DNA from: Site-B1 sp963827785
GTDB lineage: Bacteria > Bacteroidota > Bacteroidia > Flavobacteriales > Flavobacteriaceae
Assembly: GCA_963827785.1 (NCBI GenBank)
Contig: CAWHCT010000044.1
Coordinates: forward strand, 31,485-95,484
DNA length: 64,000 bases
Direction: 5' to 3'
Shown here: positions 28,485 through 37,840 of the stretch, in pieces
How the letters are laid out: every line of letters begins with the position of its first letter
Position numbering within the stretch: position 1 is the stretch's first letter
Position numbers and translations under genes: made by a program
The notes under the pieces: model-generated
What the model saw: the letters and a program-made list of their open reading frames with translations, nothing else
Told to the model about the DNA's origin: nothing
Databases searched by the model: none

Positions 28485-28970
28485 ATGGGATTATTTTCAT
28501 TTATTAAAGATGCAGGAGCTAAAATATTTGGCGGAAAAACATCAGCAGAAAAAGCTGCAGAAGCAGCGGCAGCAGAAAAAGCTGCAGAAGCAGCAGCAGC
28601 TAAAAAACTACAAGAAACTATAAGCGATCTACAATTAAAAGTAGAAAACTTAAATGTTCATATTAAAGGTGATATGGCTACAGTAAAAGGAGCTGCTCAC
28701 GATCAGGCTACAAAAGAAAAAGTAGTATTGGTTGTTGGAAACTCGTCCGGAATTGCAACTGTTGACGATCAGATGACTGTTGAGAATCCAGAACCGGAAG
28801 CACAATTCCACACTGTTGTTAGTGGTGATACTTTGGGTAAAATTGCTAAAAAATATTATGGAAATGCGATGAAATATCCAGTTATTTTTGAAGCTAATAA
28901 ACCTATGCTTAAAGATCCGGATCTAATTTATCCTGGACAAGTATTACGAATTCCTCATTTGGACAAGTAA
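28485..28970 (+). CDS. lysM: BON-LysM protein (Kbp/YgaU-like)
   Basis: 161 residues from the ATG at 28485. A short N-terminal segment with an alanine/glutamate repeat (EKAAEAAAAEKAAEAAAAKK), a BON domain (VENLNVHIKGDMATVKGAAH, then VVLVVGNSSGIATVDDQMTV) and a C-terminal LysM domain (FHTVVSGDTLGKIAKKYYGN, LIYPGQVLRIP). This two-domain layout is that of the potassium-binding Kbp/YgaU family, which is cytoplasmic in E. coli. No signal peptide is seen. Confidence 0.88.
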   Translation: MGLFSFIKDAGAKIFGGKTSAEKAAEAAAAEKAAEAAAAKKLQETISDLQLKVENLNVHIKGDMATVKGAAHDQATKEKVVLVVGNSSGIATVDDQMTVENPEPEAQFHTVVSGDTLGKIAKKYYGNAMKYPVIFEANKPMLKDPDLIYPGQVLRIPHLDK

Positions 28971-28989
28971 TATATTATATAGTGATATC

Positions 28990-29020
28990 AAAAAAGCCAG
29001 CTTATTAGCTGGCTTTTTTA
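28990..29020. terminator. Bidirectional terminator between lysM and the propeller gene
   Basis: A-run, GCCAGCT, TATT loop, AGCTGGC, T-run. Symmetric A and T tracts serve both the plus-strand lysM gene and the minus-strand gene ending at 29040. Confidence 0.85.
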
Positions 29021-29039
29021 TTAAATATAAATATTTTAA

Positions 29040-32000
29040 TTAATCTTCATTTTTATAGCCGCGTCCAGGAGTATAAGGAGCTCCAGATTTAACAAGTTTT
29101 TCTTCTAGTTGTTTTACATCAATATTATAAATGGCCTCAACCTTTTGTTTTAACCCAGTTATTTTAGCTTTAGCTATTAAATAACTATCCTTATGCGTTT
29201 TAGTTGGTGTTGCAGTAGAATACTTTTGCTCGTAACTTATATTTCCAATTCTTGACGCTGGACTTTTAGGTTGTCTTATATCCAATCTAGTTTTTACAGG
29301 ATCTCCATAAAGCGAAATCTTTATGTCCTTAAGTTTATTTTCAATAACCAATACTTCCTTTGAAAGTTCTTCAAAAGGAAGTTCCGATCGTTTTATGGCT
29401 GATTTTATATATTTCAATTTAGAATTGCTTTCATCCATAATTTTTCTACAAGCTTGTAAATCGGCATTAAGTTGTGCTACTTCTTTTTGGAAAGCAACTT
29501 TTGACGCTCTGTCTTCTGCAGGCATTACAGTATTGTCTAATGCAATTACCTTAAATGATACTGGACTTGCCAATTCAATTAACTCACCATCTTTAAATAA
29601 ACCCATTTCAACTGTATAGGTACCAGGTTGCACAAGTGTTCCTTCATCAACTGTACTCCAAGGGTTATAGAAGGAAGGCTTACTTAAATCTATTGGTGTT
29701 TGTCGAGTATATCGTAAATCCCAATTAAAGCGCTGTATACCTTCTTTAGGTTTATTAAACTCTTTTTTTACAACTTTTCCCTGTTCATTTTTAATTGTAA
29801 ACACTAAAGATTGTTCATTTTCATTAACCTCAGATTTTAATGCTAAATAATCTGGATAATGAGCATCTTGTTTGTTCTTTATAAGTTCTTTCTCTTTTTC
29901 TGTACGTAATTCTTTAAGAGATTTATAAGTGCTATTATAATAATAGGTGATTATTGCTTCAGGCCCAAGGTTAGGAGCAGTGAAGAAATTATCACCTTGA
30001 AATGCCTTTCTTGGTAGTCCTAACGGAAGGCTTTTTTCCCAGGATAAAGCATTACGAATTGGATAGATTTTTGCCTTATCAGTTGGAGTGGTGTTTTCAA
30101 CAGATCTCAATGCGGAATAATCATCTAGGACATAAAATCCTCTTCCAAAAGTACCAAGTACCAGATCGTTCTCTCTTTCCTGAATGGCAATATCTCGAAC
30201 GGCTATTGTTGGTAATCCGGCTGCTAATTCTTTCCAACGCTTCCCTTTATCTGGCGAAAAGAAAGCACCAAATTCTGTACCACAGAAAATAAGATCCTTG
30301 TCGACATGATCTTCTTCAATGCTGTAAACACTGCCTTTTGTAGGCAGGTTAGAACTGATAGAAGTCCATGTTTTTCCTTTATTTTCAGATTTAAAAATGT
30401 ATGGTTTAAAATCGCCATATTTATGATGATTAAATGCTACATACATAACATTTACATCGTGTTTGGATAGATAGACACTGTTCACATATGATTGTTTAGG
30501 AGCACCTGAGATGTTATTAATTTTTCGCCATGATATTCCTCCATTTTCAGTAATTTGAACCAATCCGTCATCAGTACCAACTAAGATTAGATTTTCGTCA
30601 ATTGGCGATTCAGACAATGCTACAATACTACCGTAAAGTGATGTTGAAGCATTTTTGGCTACAGCATCAATACTTACAACACGATCGTATACCTTAAGTT
30701 TATTTCTGTCTATCTGCTGGGTAAGATCGTCACTAATAACTTCCCAACTGTTACCATAATCGTTTGATCGAAATAATTTTTCGGCAGCAAAATATAAGCG
30801 CCCGGAAGCATGTCTACTTACTACTAAAGGCGCATCCCAATTAAACCGATAGGCATTTTCTTCCTCTCTTTCTTGAGGTTGAATACCAACACGTTCTCCA
30901 CTTTTCTTATCGAATCGTACTAAAAATCCATATTGAGATTGCGAATAAACGATATCCGGATTTTCCGGATCTACTTGCGATTCAAACCCATCACCTCCAT
31001 TGGTTATAAACCAGTCAAAATTAGTAATTCCATGATCTGTTAGCACTCTTGATGGTCCGCCAATAGTAAAATTATCTTGCGTTCCCCCATATACATTGTA
31101 AAAAGGAGCGTCATTATCTACAGCAACTTTGTAAAACTGAGTCACAGGAATATTTTCTTTAAAATCCCAGGTTTTTGCTGCATCAAATGTTTCGTACATG
31201 CCACCATCACAGCCAACCAACCAGTGTTTGTTGTTCTTTGGGTTGATCCACATGCAATGATTATCTACATGTTTATAGACTTCACCTACTTTTTTAAATG
31301 TTTTACCTCCATCGTGGCTCACGGACATCCATGTATCCATAGAGTAAATTGTATTTTCATCAATTGGATCTGCAATTATTTCCTGATAATAATTTCCACT
31401 GGTTTTGTGCTTACCTCGCTTTTCCCAACTGGCACCTCTATTGGTTGATGCAAAAAAACCGCTTTTGTCATCTGCTGCTTCCACAATGGCATAAATAATT
31501 TCTGGATTTGCAGGAGAAATTGCCAAACCAATTCTACCTAATTCGGTTTCTGGTAATCCCTTATTGATTTTTTCCCAGGTTTTTCCGCCATCCGTACTTT
31601 TATGCATTCCAGAACCAGGTCCTCCACCAACATAAGTATAAACATGCCTTCTACGTTGAAATGTTGATGCGTATAATACATCAGGATCTCTTGGATCCAT
31701 AACCACATCATTAACTCCTGTATTCTCATCTACAGAAAGGATGGCATTCCACGTTTTACCTCCATCTATTGATTTATACAATCCACGTTCGCCCTCTTTG
31801 CTCCATAATGGACCGATTGCTGCCACAAAAATAACATTGGAATTTTCAGGGTGTACAATGATCTTACCAATATGCTCGGATGTTTTTAAACCCATGTTTT
31901 TCCAGGTTTTACCTCCATCTAAGGATTTGTATACACCATCACCATAGGCTACTGACCGTTGGTTGTTATTTTCGCCAGTACCAACCCAAATTACATTAGT

Positions 32001-32321
32001 GTTGTTAGGATCCATAGTTATGCACCCAATAGAATAGGAACCTTCTTTGTCAAATATTGGAAAGTACTCCACACCGGCATTGATAGTTTTCCAGACACCT
32101 CCAGAGGAAGTGGCAACATAATACTCGAAATGATTATCGGGATTGACTGCAATATCTGATATTCTACCGGAGGTTAATGAAGGTCCAATACTTCTCCATT
32201 TTAGGCCCTCAATATTAAGGGTGTCAAGGGGTTGTTTGTCTTCTTTTGATGATTTCTGAGCTAGAATAAAAAATGAACTAAAAAATAAGATTGTGAATGC
32301 GAAAATGATTGATTTCTTCAT
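29040..32321 (-). CDS. Large secreted Asp-box beta-propeller (VPS10/sortilin-like) protein
   Basis: 1093 residues with signal peptide MKKSIIFAFTILFFSSFFIL, then AQ. At least nine Asp-box (SxDxGxxW) repeats are visible: SLDGGKTW, SIDGGKTW, STDGGKTW, STNRGASW, SHDGGKTF, SNDYGNSW, TENGGISW, SENKGKTW, SPDKGKRW. These build one or two propellers over residues about 45-730. A C-terminal part has a beta-sandwich (FTIKNEQGKVVKKEFNKPKE) and an alpha-helical region ending near GAPYTPGRGYKNED. No type IX sorting domain is seen at the end. Such proteins are common in Bacteroidota and often called glycosyl hydrolase or sialidase, but catalytic residues cannot be assigned, so function is open. Confidence 0.83.
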   Translation of the reverse strand: MKKSIIFAFTILFFSSFFILAQKSSKEDKQPLDTLNIEGLKWRSIGPSLTSGRISDIAVNPDNHFEYYVATSSGGVWKTINAGVEYFPIFDKEGSYSIGCITMDPNNTNVIWVGTGENNNQRSVAYGDGVYKSLDGGKTWKNMGLKTSEHIGKIIVHPENSNVIFVAAIGPLWSKEGERGLYKSIDGGKTWNAILSVDENTGVNDVVMDPRDPDVLYASTFQRRRHVYTYVGGGPGSGMHKSTDGGKTWEKINKGLPETELGRIGLAISPANPEIIYAIVEAADDKSGFFASTNRGASWEKRGKHKTSGNYYQEIIADPIDENTIYSMDTWMSVSHDGGKTFKKVGEVYKHVDNHCMWINPKNNKHWLVGCDGGMYETFDAAKTWDFKENIPVTQFYKVAVDNDAPFYNVYGGTQDNFTIGGPSRVLTDHGITNFDWFITNGGDGFESQVDPENPDIVYSQSQYGFLVRFDKKSGERVGIQPQEREEENAYRFNWDAPLVVSRHASGRLYFAAEKLFRSNDYGNSWEVISDDLTQQIDRNKLKVYDRVVSIDAVAKNASTSLYGSIVALSESPIDENLILVGTDDGLVQITENGGISWRKINNISGAPKQSYVNSVYLSKHDVNVMYVAFNHHKYGDFKPYIFKSENKGKTWTSISSNLPTKGSVYSIEEDHVDKDLIFCGTEFGAFFSPDKGKRWKELAAGLPTIAVRDIAIQERENDLVLGTFGRGFYVLDDYSALRSVENTTPTDKAKIYPIRNALSWEKSLPLGLPRKAFQGDNFFTAPNLGPEAIITYYYNSTYKSLKELRTEKEKELIKNKQDAHYPDYLALKSEVNENEQSLVFTIKNEQGKVVKKEFNKPKEGIQRFNWDLRYTRQTPIDLSKPSFYNPWSTVDEGTLVQPGTYTVEMGLFKDGELIELASPVSFKVIALDNTVMPAEDRASKVAFQKEVAQLNADLQACRKIMDESNSKLKYIKSAIKRSELPFEELSKEVLVIENKLKDIKISLYGDPVKTRLDIRQPKSPASRIGNISYEQKYSTATPTKTHKDSYLIAKAKITGLKQKVEAIYNIDVKQLEEKLVKSGAPYTPGRGYKNED

Positions 32322-32459
32322 TGTGATTTTAAAATTAGAAGTCCAACGAAGTTAGTTGTTTTACAATAAAAAGGCAACAGATTTAACTGTAATACTACTT
32401 TCTTAAACAAATGCTGCACAAACAACTCGAATCAGTGCGGAAGACAAGGGTAATATAAC

Positions 32460-33491
32460 CTAATTTGCCAAAAATTCCTTAAAAGTTGATCCCCAAAAAT
32501 TATTTTCAATTGTACTATGGGGCAAACCTTCATCTGTAAGTAAAGAGTTGAAATCTGTAGAATTTTTGTTCCATAGCCAAGCCAAAACTGTAGTTAATGT
32601 AACTTCTGAGGCTTCAAGAAAATGCTCAAATGGCATCACGTCACCTACATTTTTAACACCTATTTCTCCGAATAAAAAAGAAAATCCATTAGATTTAATA
32701 GCTTCTATTCTATCAACTATATCCTGAGTTGTTGTATTGTTCAACCATTTCTCATATGCATGAAGATCAAACATTAAATTATAGTTATGCTGTAATAATT
32801 CATTTCCTTTTTGTAAAATGGCGTTTTCAGATTGTCCTTGCTCATTTCCCGGAACGAGAATAATATTATCAAATCCTTCTATCGCTCTTAAATTTGAAAC
32901 CATATCAAGCATGTTACTTAGCCAAATATCATGACTATAGTTATTTTCGTTGTTCCAATGAAAAGGTTCATTCCAGACCTCCAGCCAAACATCTTCCTGG
33001 TTTTTAAATTGTTCGGCTATCTCTCTCATTTTTTGTTTATATGCAGCGTAAAATGGCTGGGAACTGGGATTTAGCCCGGTAAATAACGTTTGCTCTCCAC
33101 TATTATTAACCCATCCAAAAGGACAAAAAATGGTAATTTTATTATTCGCTCTGTTACTATCAACAATATTTTGAAGCGGATGATACCAGACATTATCAGT
33201 ACCTAGAATAGCATTTCCGTTAATTGGTTGTTCTCTTAAATTGCCAATAAACTCTCTGACTATTTCTATATTCCATTCATTCATTAAGTTCTGGTCACCT
33301 AAACCAAATGTTTGCAAGGCATTAACACCCCGAAAACTAACACTATTTCCATTTTGCAGTAATTCAGATCCTTCAATATAGAATAAACCTGGATTCTCAT
33401 TCATCTCAGTATTATCATCATTTCTACAAGCATTTACAAATACAAGAATTACTGCTAAACGGATTATGAGATTGATGTTTAAATACTTCAT
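32460..33491 (-). CDS. GH5-type glycoside hydrolase, lipoprotein
   Basis: 343 residues from the ATG at 33491, chosen because it opens a lipoprotein signal (MKYLNINLIIRLAVILVFVN, then AC). TIM-barrel glycosidase of clan GH-A: the acid/base glutamate lies in WLEVWNEPFHW (Glu175) and the nucleophile in FLFGEIGVKN (Glu276). FRGVNALQTFG near the N-terminus and FDLHAYEKW are also typical of cellulase/mannanase-like GH5. The substrate is probably a beta-mannan or beta-glucan but cannot be fixed. It stands alone, without sus-type transport genes around it. Confidence 0.85.
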   Translation of the reverse strand: MKYLNINLIIRLAVILVFVNACRNDDNTEMNENPGLFYIEGSELLQNGNSVSFRGVNALQTFGLGDQNLMNEWNIEIVREFIGNLREQPINGNAILGTDNVWYHPLQNIVDSNRANNKITIFCPFGWVNNSGEQTLFTGLNPSSQPFYAAYKQKMREIAEQFKNQEDVWLEVWNEPFHWNNENNYSHDIWLSNMLDMVSNLRAIEGFDNIILVPGNEQGQSENAILQKGNELLQHNYNLMFDLHAYEKWLNNTTTQDIVDRIEAIKSNGFSFLFGEIGVKNVGDVMPFEHFLEASEVTLTTVLAWLWNKNSTDFNSLLTDEGLPHSTIENNFWGSTFKEFLAN

Positions 33492-33580
33492 AAAGATGAA
33501 TGAAAGATGACAAAAGTGTTTTTTTAATTTATTAGGAAAAGTAATCAATCTAAAAAAAAATAAGATGACGATTCATGCCT

Positions 33581-34616
33581 TTAATTGTAATACTTCTTCT
33601 TCAACCAAAAAGCTACACGTACCAATAAAATAAGAGCAGGGACCTCTACCAAAGGTCCAATCACTCCAGCAAAAGCCTGCCCGGAATTGAGTCCGAAAAC
33701 AGCAATTGCAACTGCAATAGCTAACTCAAAATTGTTTCCTGCAGCAGTAAATGAAATGGATGCATTTTTATCGTAACTGGTTCCTGCAGCTTTGCTGATA
33801 AAAAAGCTCAGAAAGAACATGACAGTAAAGTAAATTAATAATGGAATTGCAATAATCAGAACATCCATTGGCAAGTCTACAATGAGCTCTCCTTTTAATG
33901 AGAACATCACTATAATGGTAAACAATAAAGCAATTAAGGTTAAAGGTGAAATGGTTGGGATAAATTTGGTTGAGTACCATTCTTCTCCTTTCAGTTTTAC
34001 CAATATCAATCGGCTTAAAATTCCAGCTACAAAACGGAATTCCTAAATAAATGGCCACACTTTCTGCAATGGTCGCTATGGAAATATCCACGATTGCACC
34101 TTCAAATCCGAACAAAGGAGGCAATTTGGTAATGAATAACCAAGCATAAAAACTGTATGCGAAGACTTGAAAAATACTGTTAAGAGCCACTAATCCTGCT
34201 CCATATTCACTACTGCCTTCAGCTAAATCGTTCCAAACCAAAACCATGGCAATACATCTGGCTAATCCTATTAATATTAGTCCAACCATGTATTCCGGAT
34301 AGTCATGTAGAAAAGTAATAGCCAATACAAACATTAAAATTGGTCCAATAATCCAATTCAGTAAAAGCGAAATGCTCAACACTTTTACATTCTTAAATAC
34401 TTTGGGCAACAAGGCATAGTTCACTTTTGCCAAAGGAGGATACATCATCAGAATTAAACCAATAGCAATTGGAATGTTTGTGGAACCACTGCTATATGAA
34501 TTGATTGTGTCCGGAATGGACGGAATTAAATAACCGACTCCAACTCCCAATCCCATGGCAATAAATATCCAAAGTGTTAAATAACTATCTAGAAAACTTA
34601 ATTTTTTGGTAGACAT
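33581..34616 (-). CDS. arsB: Arsenite efflux transporter, ACR3 family
   Basis: Exports arsenite across the inner membrane. About 345 residues after correction, with ten predicted membrane helices and the ACR3 signatures FIAMGLGVGVGYLIP, LMMYPPLAKVNYALLPKVF, NWIIGPILMFVLA and LIGLARCIAMVLVWNDLA (the conserved cysteine of ACR3). One extra base near 34031 splits the gene; corrected sequence reads AIYLGIPFVAGILSRLILVK. The start codon overlaps the stop of the arsenate reductase gene by one base. Last gene of the arsenic operon. An alternative symbol is acr3. Confidence 0.92.
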
Positions 34617-35227
34617 TAGGCTTTAATTTTAGAGAATACATATTTTAATTCGGTTGCAATTTGAATGCTTCTTTCAAGATATTTTTCTGCTTGTTGGGGT
34701 GTGCCATCAAATGCTTTTGGGTCTTCAAAAGTTATAGGAATTCGAGCTTCACTACCCAAAACAATTGGACAATTTTCATCTGCATGAGAACAAGTCATGA
34801 TAGCTGAAAAATTAGATTTAGGATTAAAATTATCATCAAAAGTTTTTGAAAAACAGATTACAGGATGGTTATTATCTGAAAATTTAATGCTATACACAGG
34901 ATTTTTCCCTTCTGATAGTGTTTTAACTAAAAACCCTTGATTGCTTAATGTTTTGGCTATCATAGGAAACATAGCAGTTTCTTCGGTCCCACCAGAATAA
35001 CAGTGTACATTTTTAATATTGAAAAAAGAGGCCATTGTTTGAGCCCAGATTTGCGATAAATGGCTTCTTCTTGAATTGTGAGTACAGATAAAATTTAGAT
35101 TGATTGCTTCTGAATTATCTATCTTGTCTTGAACATATTCAATTAAGGGTTGAAGTGTTTTTTTGCGTGCTTCGGCAATTGAAGAAATACGTAATTCTTC
35201 GATAGTTGTGGTTAGTTGAGGAAACAT
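34616..35227 (-). CDS. Arsenate reductase / low-molecular-weight phosphatase-like protein
   Basis: 203 residues. Reduces arsenate to arsenite, the substrate of the ACR3 pump. The phosphatase-type P-loop C-X5-R is visible as CTHNSRRS (Cys48 to Arg54), followed by CYSGGTEETAMFPM, then MTCSHADENCPIVLG, which supplies further cysteines, and ITFEDPKAFDGTPQQAEKYL, with the aspartate general acid. The protein is longer than typical ArsC (about 130-140) because of an N-terminal helical extension of about 40 residues, as in other Bacteroidota members. Confidence 0.87.
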   Translation of the reverse strand: MFPQLTTTIEELRISSIAEARKKTLQPLIEYVQDKIDNSEAINLNFICTHNSRRSHLSQIWAQTMASFFNIKNVHCYSGGTEETAMFPMIAKTLSNQGFLVKTLSEGKNPVYSIKFSDNNHPVICFSKTFDDNFNPKSNFSAIMTCSHADENCPIVLGSEARIPITFEDPKAFDGTPQQAEKYLERSIQIATELKYVFSKIKA

Positions 35228-35250
35228 ATTATTGTTTTAATTTTAAGAAT

Positions 35251-36141
35251 TTAGCAACAACCTGAACTTGGTGAACAACAAGGGTCTTCTGATTGCAATT
35301 CCGACATTTTAACTTTTGGCTTTTCTTGAGTGATTCCTGGTTTTTCAGCATAAACGGTGATGCTGAAAACCCCTGTTTCACCAGACACGAAATCCTTAAT
35401 TTCAGCATCCGATAAATACTTGCTTAAAATATCTTCTGGAATGAAAATCGTCTTTTGCTTCTGAATATTGATATTACTAAATCCAGCATCTTCAATATGC
35501 TTTAAATACTGATTTTTTTGAATTGCTCCAGCCACACAACCGGCATACATTTCGGCATCTTGCCTTAAAGCATCAGGTAATTCTCCTACCAGAACAATAT
35601 CAGAAATACTAAAATGACCTCCAGGTTTCAATACTCTAAAAATCTCGTTGATCACCTTCGATTTATTTGGTACTAAATTCAGCACACAATTGCTAACAAT
35701 TACATCTGCTAAATCATCACTTACAGGTATATCATCAATATCGCCTTCGCGGAATTCAACGTTATTATACCCTAATTTATCAGAATTGATTCTTGCCTGT
35801 TTTATCATGGCTGGTGTAAAATCAACTCCAATCACTTTTCCGGTTGCACCAGTTTCGTGTCGTGCAACAAAGCAATCATTTCCAGCACCGGAGCCTAAAT
35901 CAATAACTGTATCTCCTTCTTTTATTTTAGCGAAAGCAGTTGGCAATCCACAGCCTAATCCTAAATCGGCATCTTCAACATATCCTTCGGTGTCAGAATA
36001 GTCATCCATCATAATGTTATATACTTTGTTTGATGGTGTGGTTGCTCCACAACATGACGATGCGTTTACTGCTTTATCTTGAGTCGCTATTCTAGAATAA
36101 CGGTCTTTTACAACTTGCTTTAAATCTTTTTCTGTTTTCAT
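35251..36141 (-). CDS. arsM: Arsenite methyltransferase
   Basis: 296 residues. SAM-dependent methylation of As(III). N-terminal SSCCGATTPSN (Cys30, Cys31), LGLGCGLPTAFAKIKEGDTV, SAM motif I VIDLGSGAGNDCFVARH, GVDFTPAMIKQAR, EGDIDDIPV, and the arsenic-binding cysteines in VSNCVLNLVPNKSKV and MYAGCVAGAIQKNQYL. A cysteine-rich tail (SEDPCCSPSSGCC) is probably metal-binding. It lies between arsR and the reductase, so the operon provides both methylation and efflux. Confidence 0.94.
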   Translation of the reverse strand: MKTEKDLKQVVKDRYSRIATQDKAVNASSCCGATTPSNKVYNIMMDDYSDTEGYVEDADLGLGCGLPTAFAKIKEGDTVIDLGSGAGNDCFVARHETGATGKVIGVDFTPAMIKQARINSDKLGYNNVEFREGDIDDIPVSDDLADVIVSNCVLNLVPNKSKVINEIFRVLKPGGHFSISDIVLVGELPDALRQDAEMYAGCVAGAIQKNQYLKHIEDAGFSNINIQKQKTIFIPEDILSKYLSDAEIKDFVSGETGVFSITVYAEKPGITQEKPKVKMSELQSEDPCCSPSSGCC

Positions 36142-36175
36142 CTCTTTATAAAATTGTGAAATAGTTTATAATTAT

Positions 36176-36505
36176 TTAGCAGCAACTGCTTTTTGATTGA
36201 AACGTATTAAATAAATCTTCAAATTGCTTCTGAATAGCTTCCCATCTATCTGAATTGATGCAATAATTGATTTTTGATCCGTCTATTGACCCTTGTATGA
36301 TGCCAATATCTTTCAATTCTCTTAAATGCTGACTGATCGTAGCCTGAGCCAAACCTAATTCCAGTACCAGATCGCTGTTAATACAGGCATTGGTTTTTAG
36401 TAGATAATGAATGATTGCAACTCTTGCAGGATGTGCAAAAGCCTTTGCTGCTAATGCAATGGCATTCTGTTCATCTGAAAAAAGATCTGTTTTGGTAACT
36501 CCCAT
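36176..36505 (-). CDS. arsR: ArsR family metalloregulator
   Basis: 109 residues, winged helix-turn-helix: AKAFAHPARVAIIHYLLKTN, the recognition helix LGLAQATISQHLRELKD and the wing GIIQGSIDGSKINYCINSD. The classical Cys-x-Cys of helix 3 (ELCVCDL in E. coli-type ArsR) is absent; cysteines are at 41, 82, 108 and 109 instead, the last two as a terminal CC pair. Expected to repress the operon until As(III) binds. First gene of the arsR-arsM-reductase-acr3 operon, 83 bases after nadD. Confidence 0.9.
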   Translation of the reverse strand: MGVTKTDLFSDEQNAIALAAKAFAHPARVAIIHYLLKTNACINSDLVLELGLAQATISQHLRELKDIGIIQGSIDGSKINYCINSDRWEAIQKQFEDLFNTFQSKSSCC

Positions 36506-36513
36506 TTTTAAGT

Positions 36514-36557
36514 ATTACATTGCAATATTACGATGGATATTTTAATCCACAAAAATA
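36514..36557 (-). promoter_or_regulatory. Candidate arsR promoter -7 box and operator
   Basis: On the minus strand TATTTTTG (36550-36557) fits TAnnTTTG. Between it and the arsR ATG lies an imperfect palindrome centred on ATTGCAAT (36519-36526), a position where a repressor would block transcription. Both assignments rest on pattern alone. Confidence 0.35.
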
Positions 36558-36588
36558 ATTTTGCTTTTTTAACAACGGATTCTACTGA

Positions 36589-37167
36589 TTATTTATAAAA
36601 ATTCATCTCATCCAGGTATTCCCAGACATGTTCCGGAAGCATTGGTCTCACATTTTTTCCTTCTTTTATGGATTTCCTGATGAATGTAGATGATAATTCC
36701 ATTATTGGTGCATCAACATGATGAATTTTTGGATGATCTTCAAATTCGGTTTCTGCTTTTCCTTCAGACATTCTTGGATAGACATAAAGATCATGAAGTT
36801 CAAGGATCACCTGATAATTCTTCCATTTATGAAAGCTTTTTAGATTGTCTTCACCCATTATAAGCGCAAAAGAATGATCGGGATATTTTTCCTCTAAATG
36901 TGTTAAGGTGTTAACTGTATAATTTGGCTGAGGTAAGTTAAACTCAATATCACTTTGTCTTAATTTCGGATAATCTTTAACGGCACGATATACCATTTCC
37001 AATCGTTGGTGATCATCTAATAAAGAATTCTTTTTTTTGAATGGGCTGTGAGGTGTGACTACAAACCAAACCTGATCCAGATCAGTATATTCCACTAAAT
37101 GGTTAGCAATAGTCAAGTGTCCAATATGTATTGGATTGAAGGTTCCGAAAAACAAGCCAATCTTCAT
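36589..37167 (-). CDS. nadD: Nicotinate-nucleotide adenylyltransferase
   Basis: 192 residues. Joins nicotinate mononucleotide and ATP in NAD synthesis. Nucleotidyltransferase motif GLFFGTFNPIHIGHLTIANH, the substrate strand VWFVVTPHSPFKKKN, ALIMGEDNLKSFHKWKNY and the C-terminal ISSTFIRKSIKEGK-type motif (ELSSTFIRKSIKEGKNVRPM). Complete. It starts two bases after gmk, so yicC, gmk and nadD form one operon. Confidence 0.95.
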   Translation of the reverse strand: MKIGLFFGTFNPIHIGHLTIANHLVEYTDLDQVWFVVTPHSPFKKKNSLLDDHQRLEMVYRAVKDYPKLRQSDIEFNLPQPNYTVNTLTHLEEKYPDHSFALIMGEDNLKSFHKWKNYQVILELHDLYVYPRMSEGKAETEFEDHPKIHHVDAPIMELSSTFIRKSIKEGKNVRPMLPEHVWEYLDEMNFYK

Positions 37168-37169
37168 TT

Positions 37170-37772
37170 CTACTTTTGTTTTTGCTGGGGGTTGACAAAC
37201 TTTTCAACTAAACCATATGCTTGCGAAAGGGCCTTATCTAAATCATCATTTTCAATGACCATATCAAATAATGGAGCTGTAGCTAATTCGGCAGAAGCTT
37301 TTGCAACTCGCATATTAATTTTATCAGCACTTTCGGTTTTTCGTTTTTTGAGTCTGATCTTAAGCTCATCTATGCTTGGAGGTTTTACAAAAACAGCCAG
37401 GGTTTCCTCTGGAAATTTTCTTTTAATTCGTAACCCTCCTGACACATCAATATCAAAAATAACATGTTTGCCTTTTTTCCAGATTCGCTCCACCTCAGAC
37501 TTTAATGTTCCATAAAAATTGTCTCTGTAAACTTCTTCCCATTCCAAAAACTCATCATTCTTTATTTTGGATTTGAATTCGTTTGATGACAAAAAATAGT
37601 AGTCTTTTCCATCAATTTCCTCTCCCCGTCTTTCTCTTGATGTGGCCGAAACAGAGAACTCCAAATTAAGTTCTTTTTGCTTTAATAAATGCCTGACTAT
37701 TGTAGTTTTTCCAGATCCTGAAGGTGCGGAAAAAACGATTAATTTGCCTTGATTTTTGTGTTTGTTTGTCAC
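37170..37772 (-). CDS. gmk: Guanylate kinase
   Basis: 200 residues. Phosphorylates GMP to GDP. P-loop VFSAPSGSGKTTIVRHLL, GMP-binding SVSATSRERRGEEIDGKDYY, the middle strand HVIFDIDVSGGLRIK and the lid helix RLKKRKTES. The only start before the P-loop is GTG at 37772 (no in-frame ATG between the stop upstream and the P-loop), so a GTG start is likely. Tight spacing to nadD. Confidence 0.95.
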   Translation of the reverse strand: MTNKHKNQGKLIVFSAPSGSGKTTIVRHLLKQKELNLEFSVSATSRERRGEEIDGKDYYFLSSNEFKSKIKNDEFLEWEEVYRDNFYGTLKSEVERIWKKGKHVIFDIDVSGGLRIKRKFPEETLAVFVKPPSIDELKIRLKKRKTESADKINMRVAKASAELATAPLFDMVIENDDLDKALSQAYGLVEKFVNPQQKQK

Positions 37773-37840
37773 TCAACAGATTTTAAAAAAATTCTCGAAA
37801 GCCCTCGACCAGGTAAAAATAATTAAATGCCAATTATTAA

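Noticed and set aside
32322..32459. Possible small gene between the propeller gene and the GH5 gene
   Set aside because: No reading frame longer than a few dozen codons with a start, and no hairpin of note; it appears to be an ordinary AT-rich spacer.
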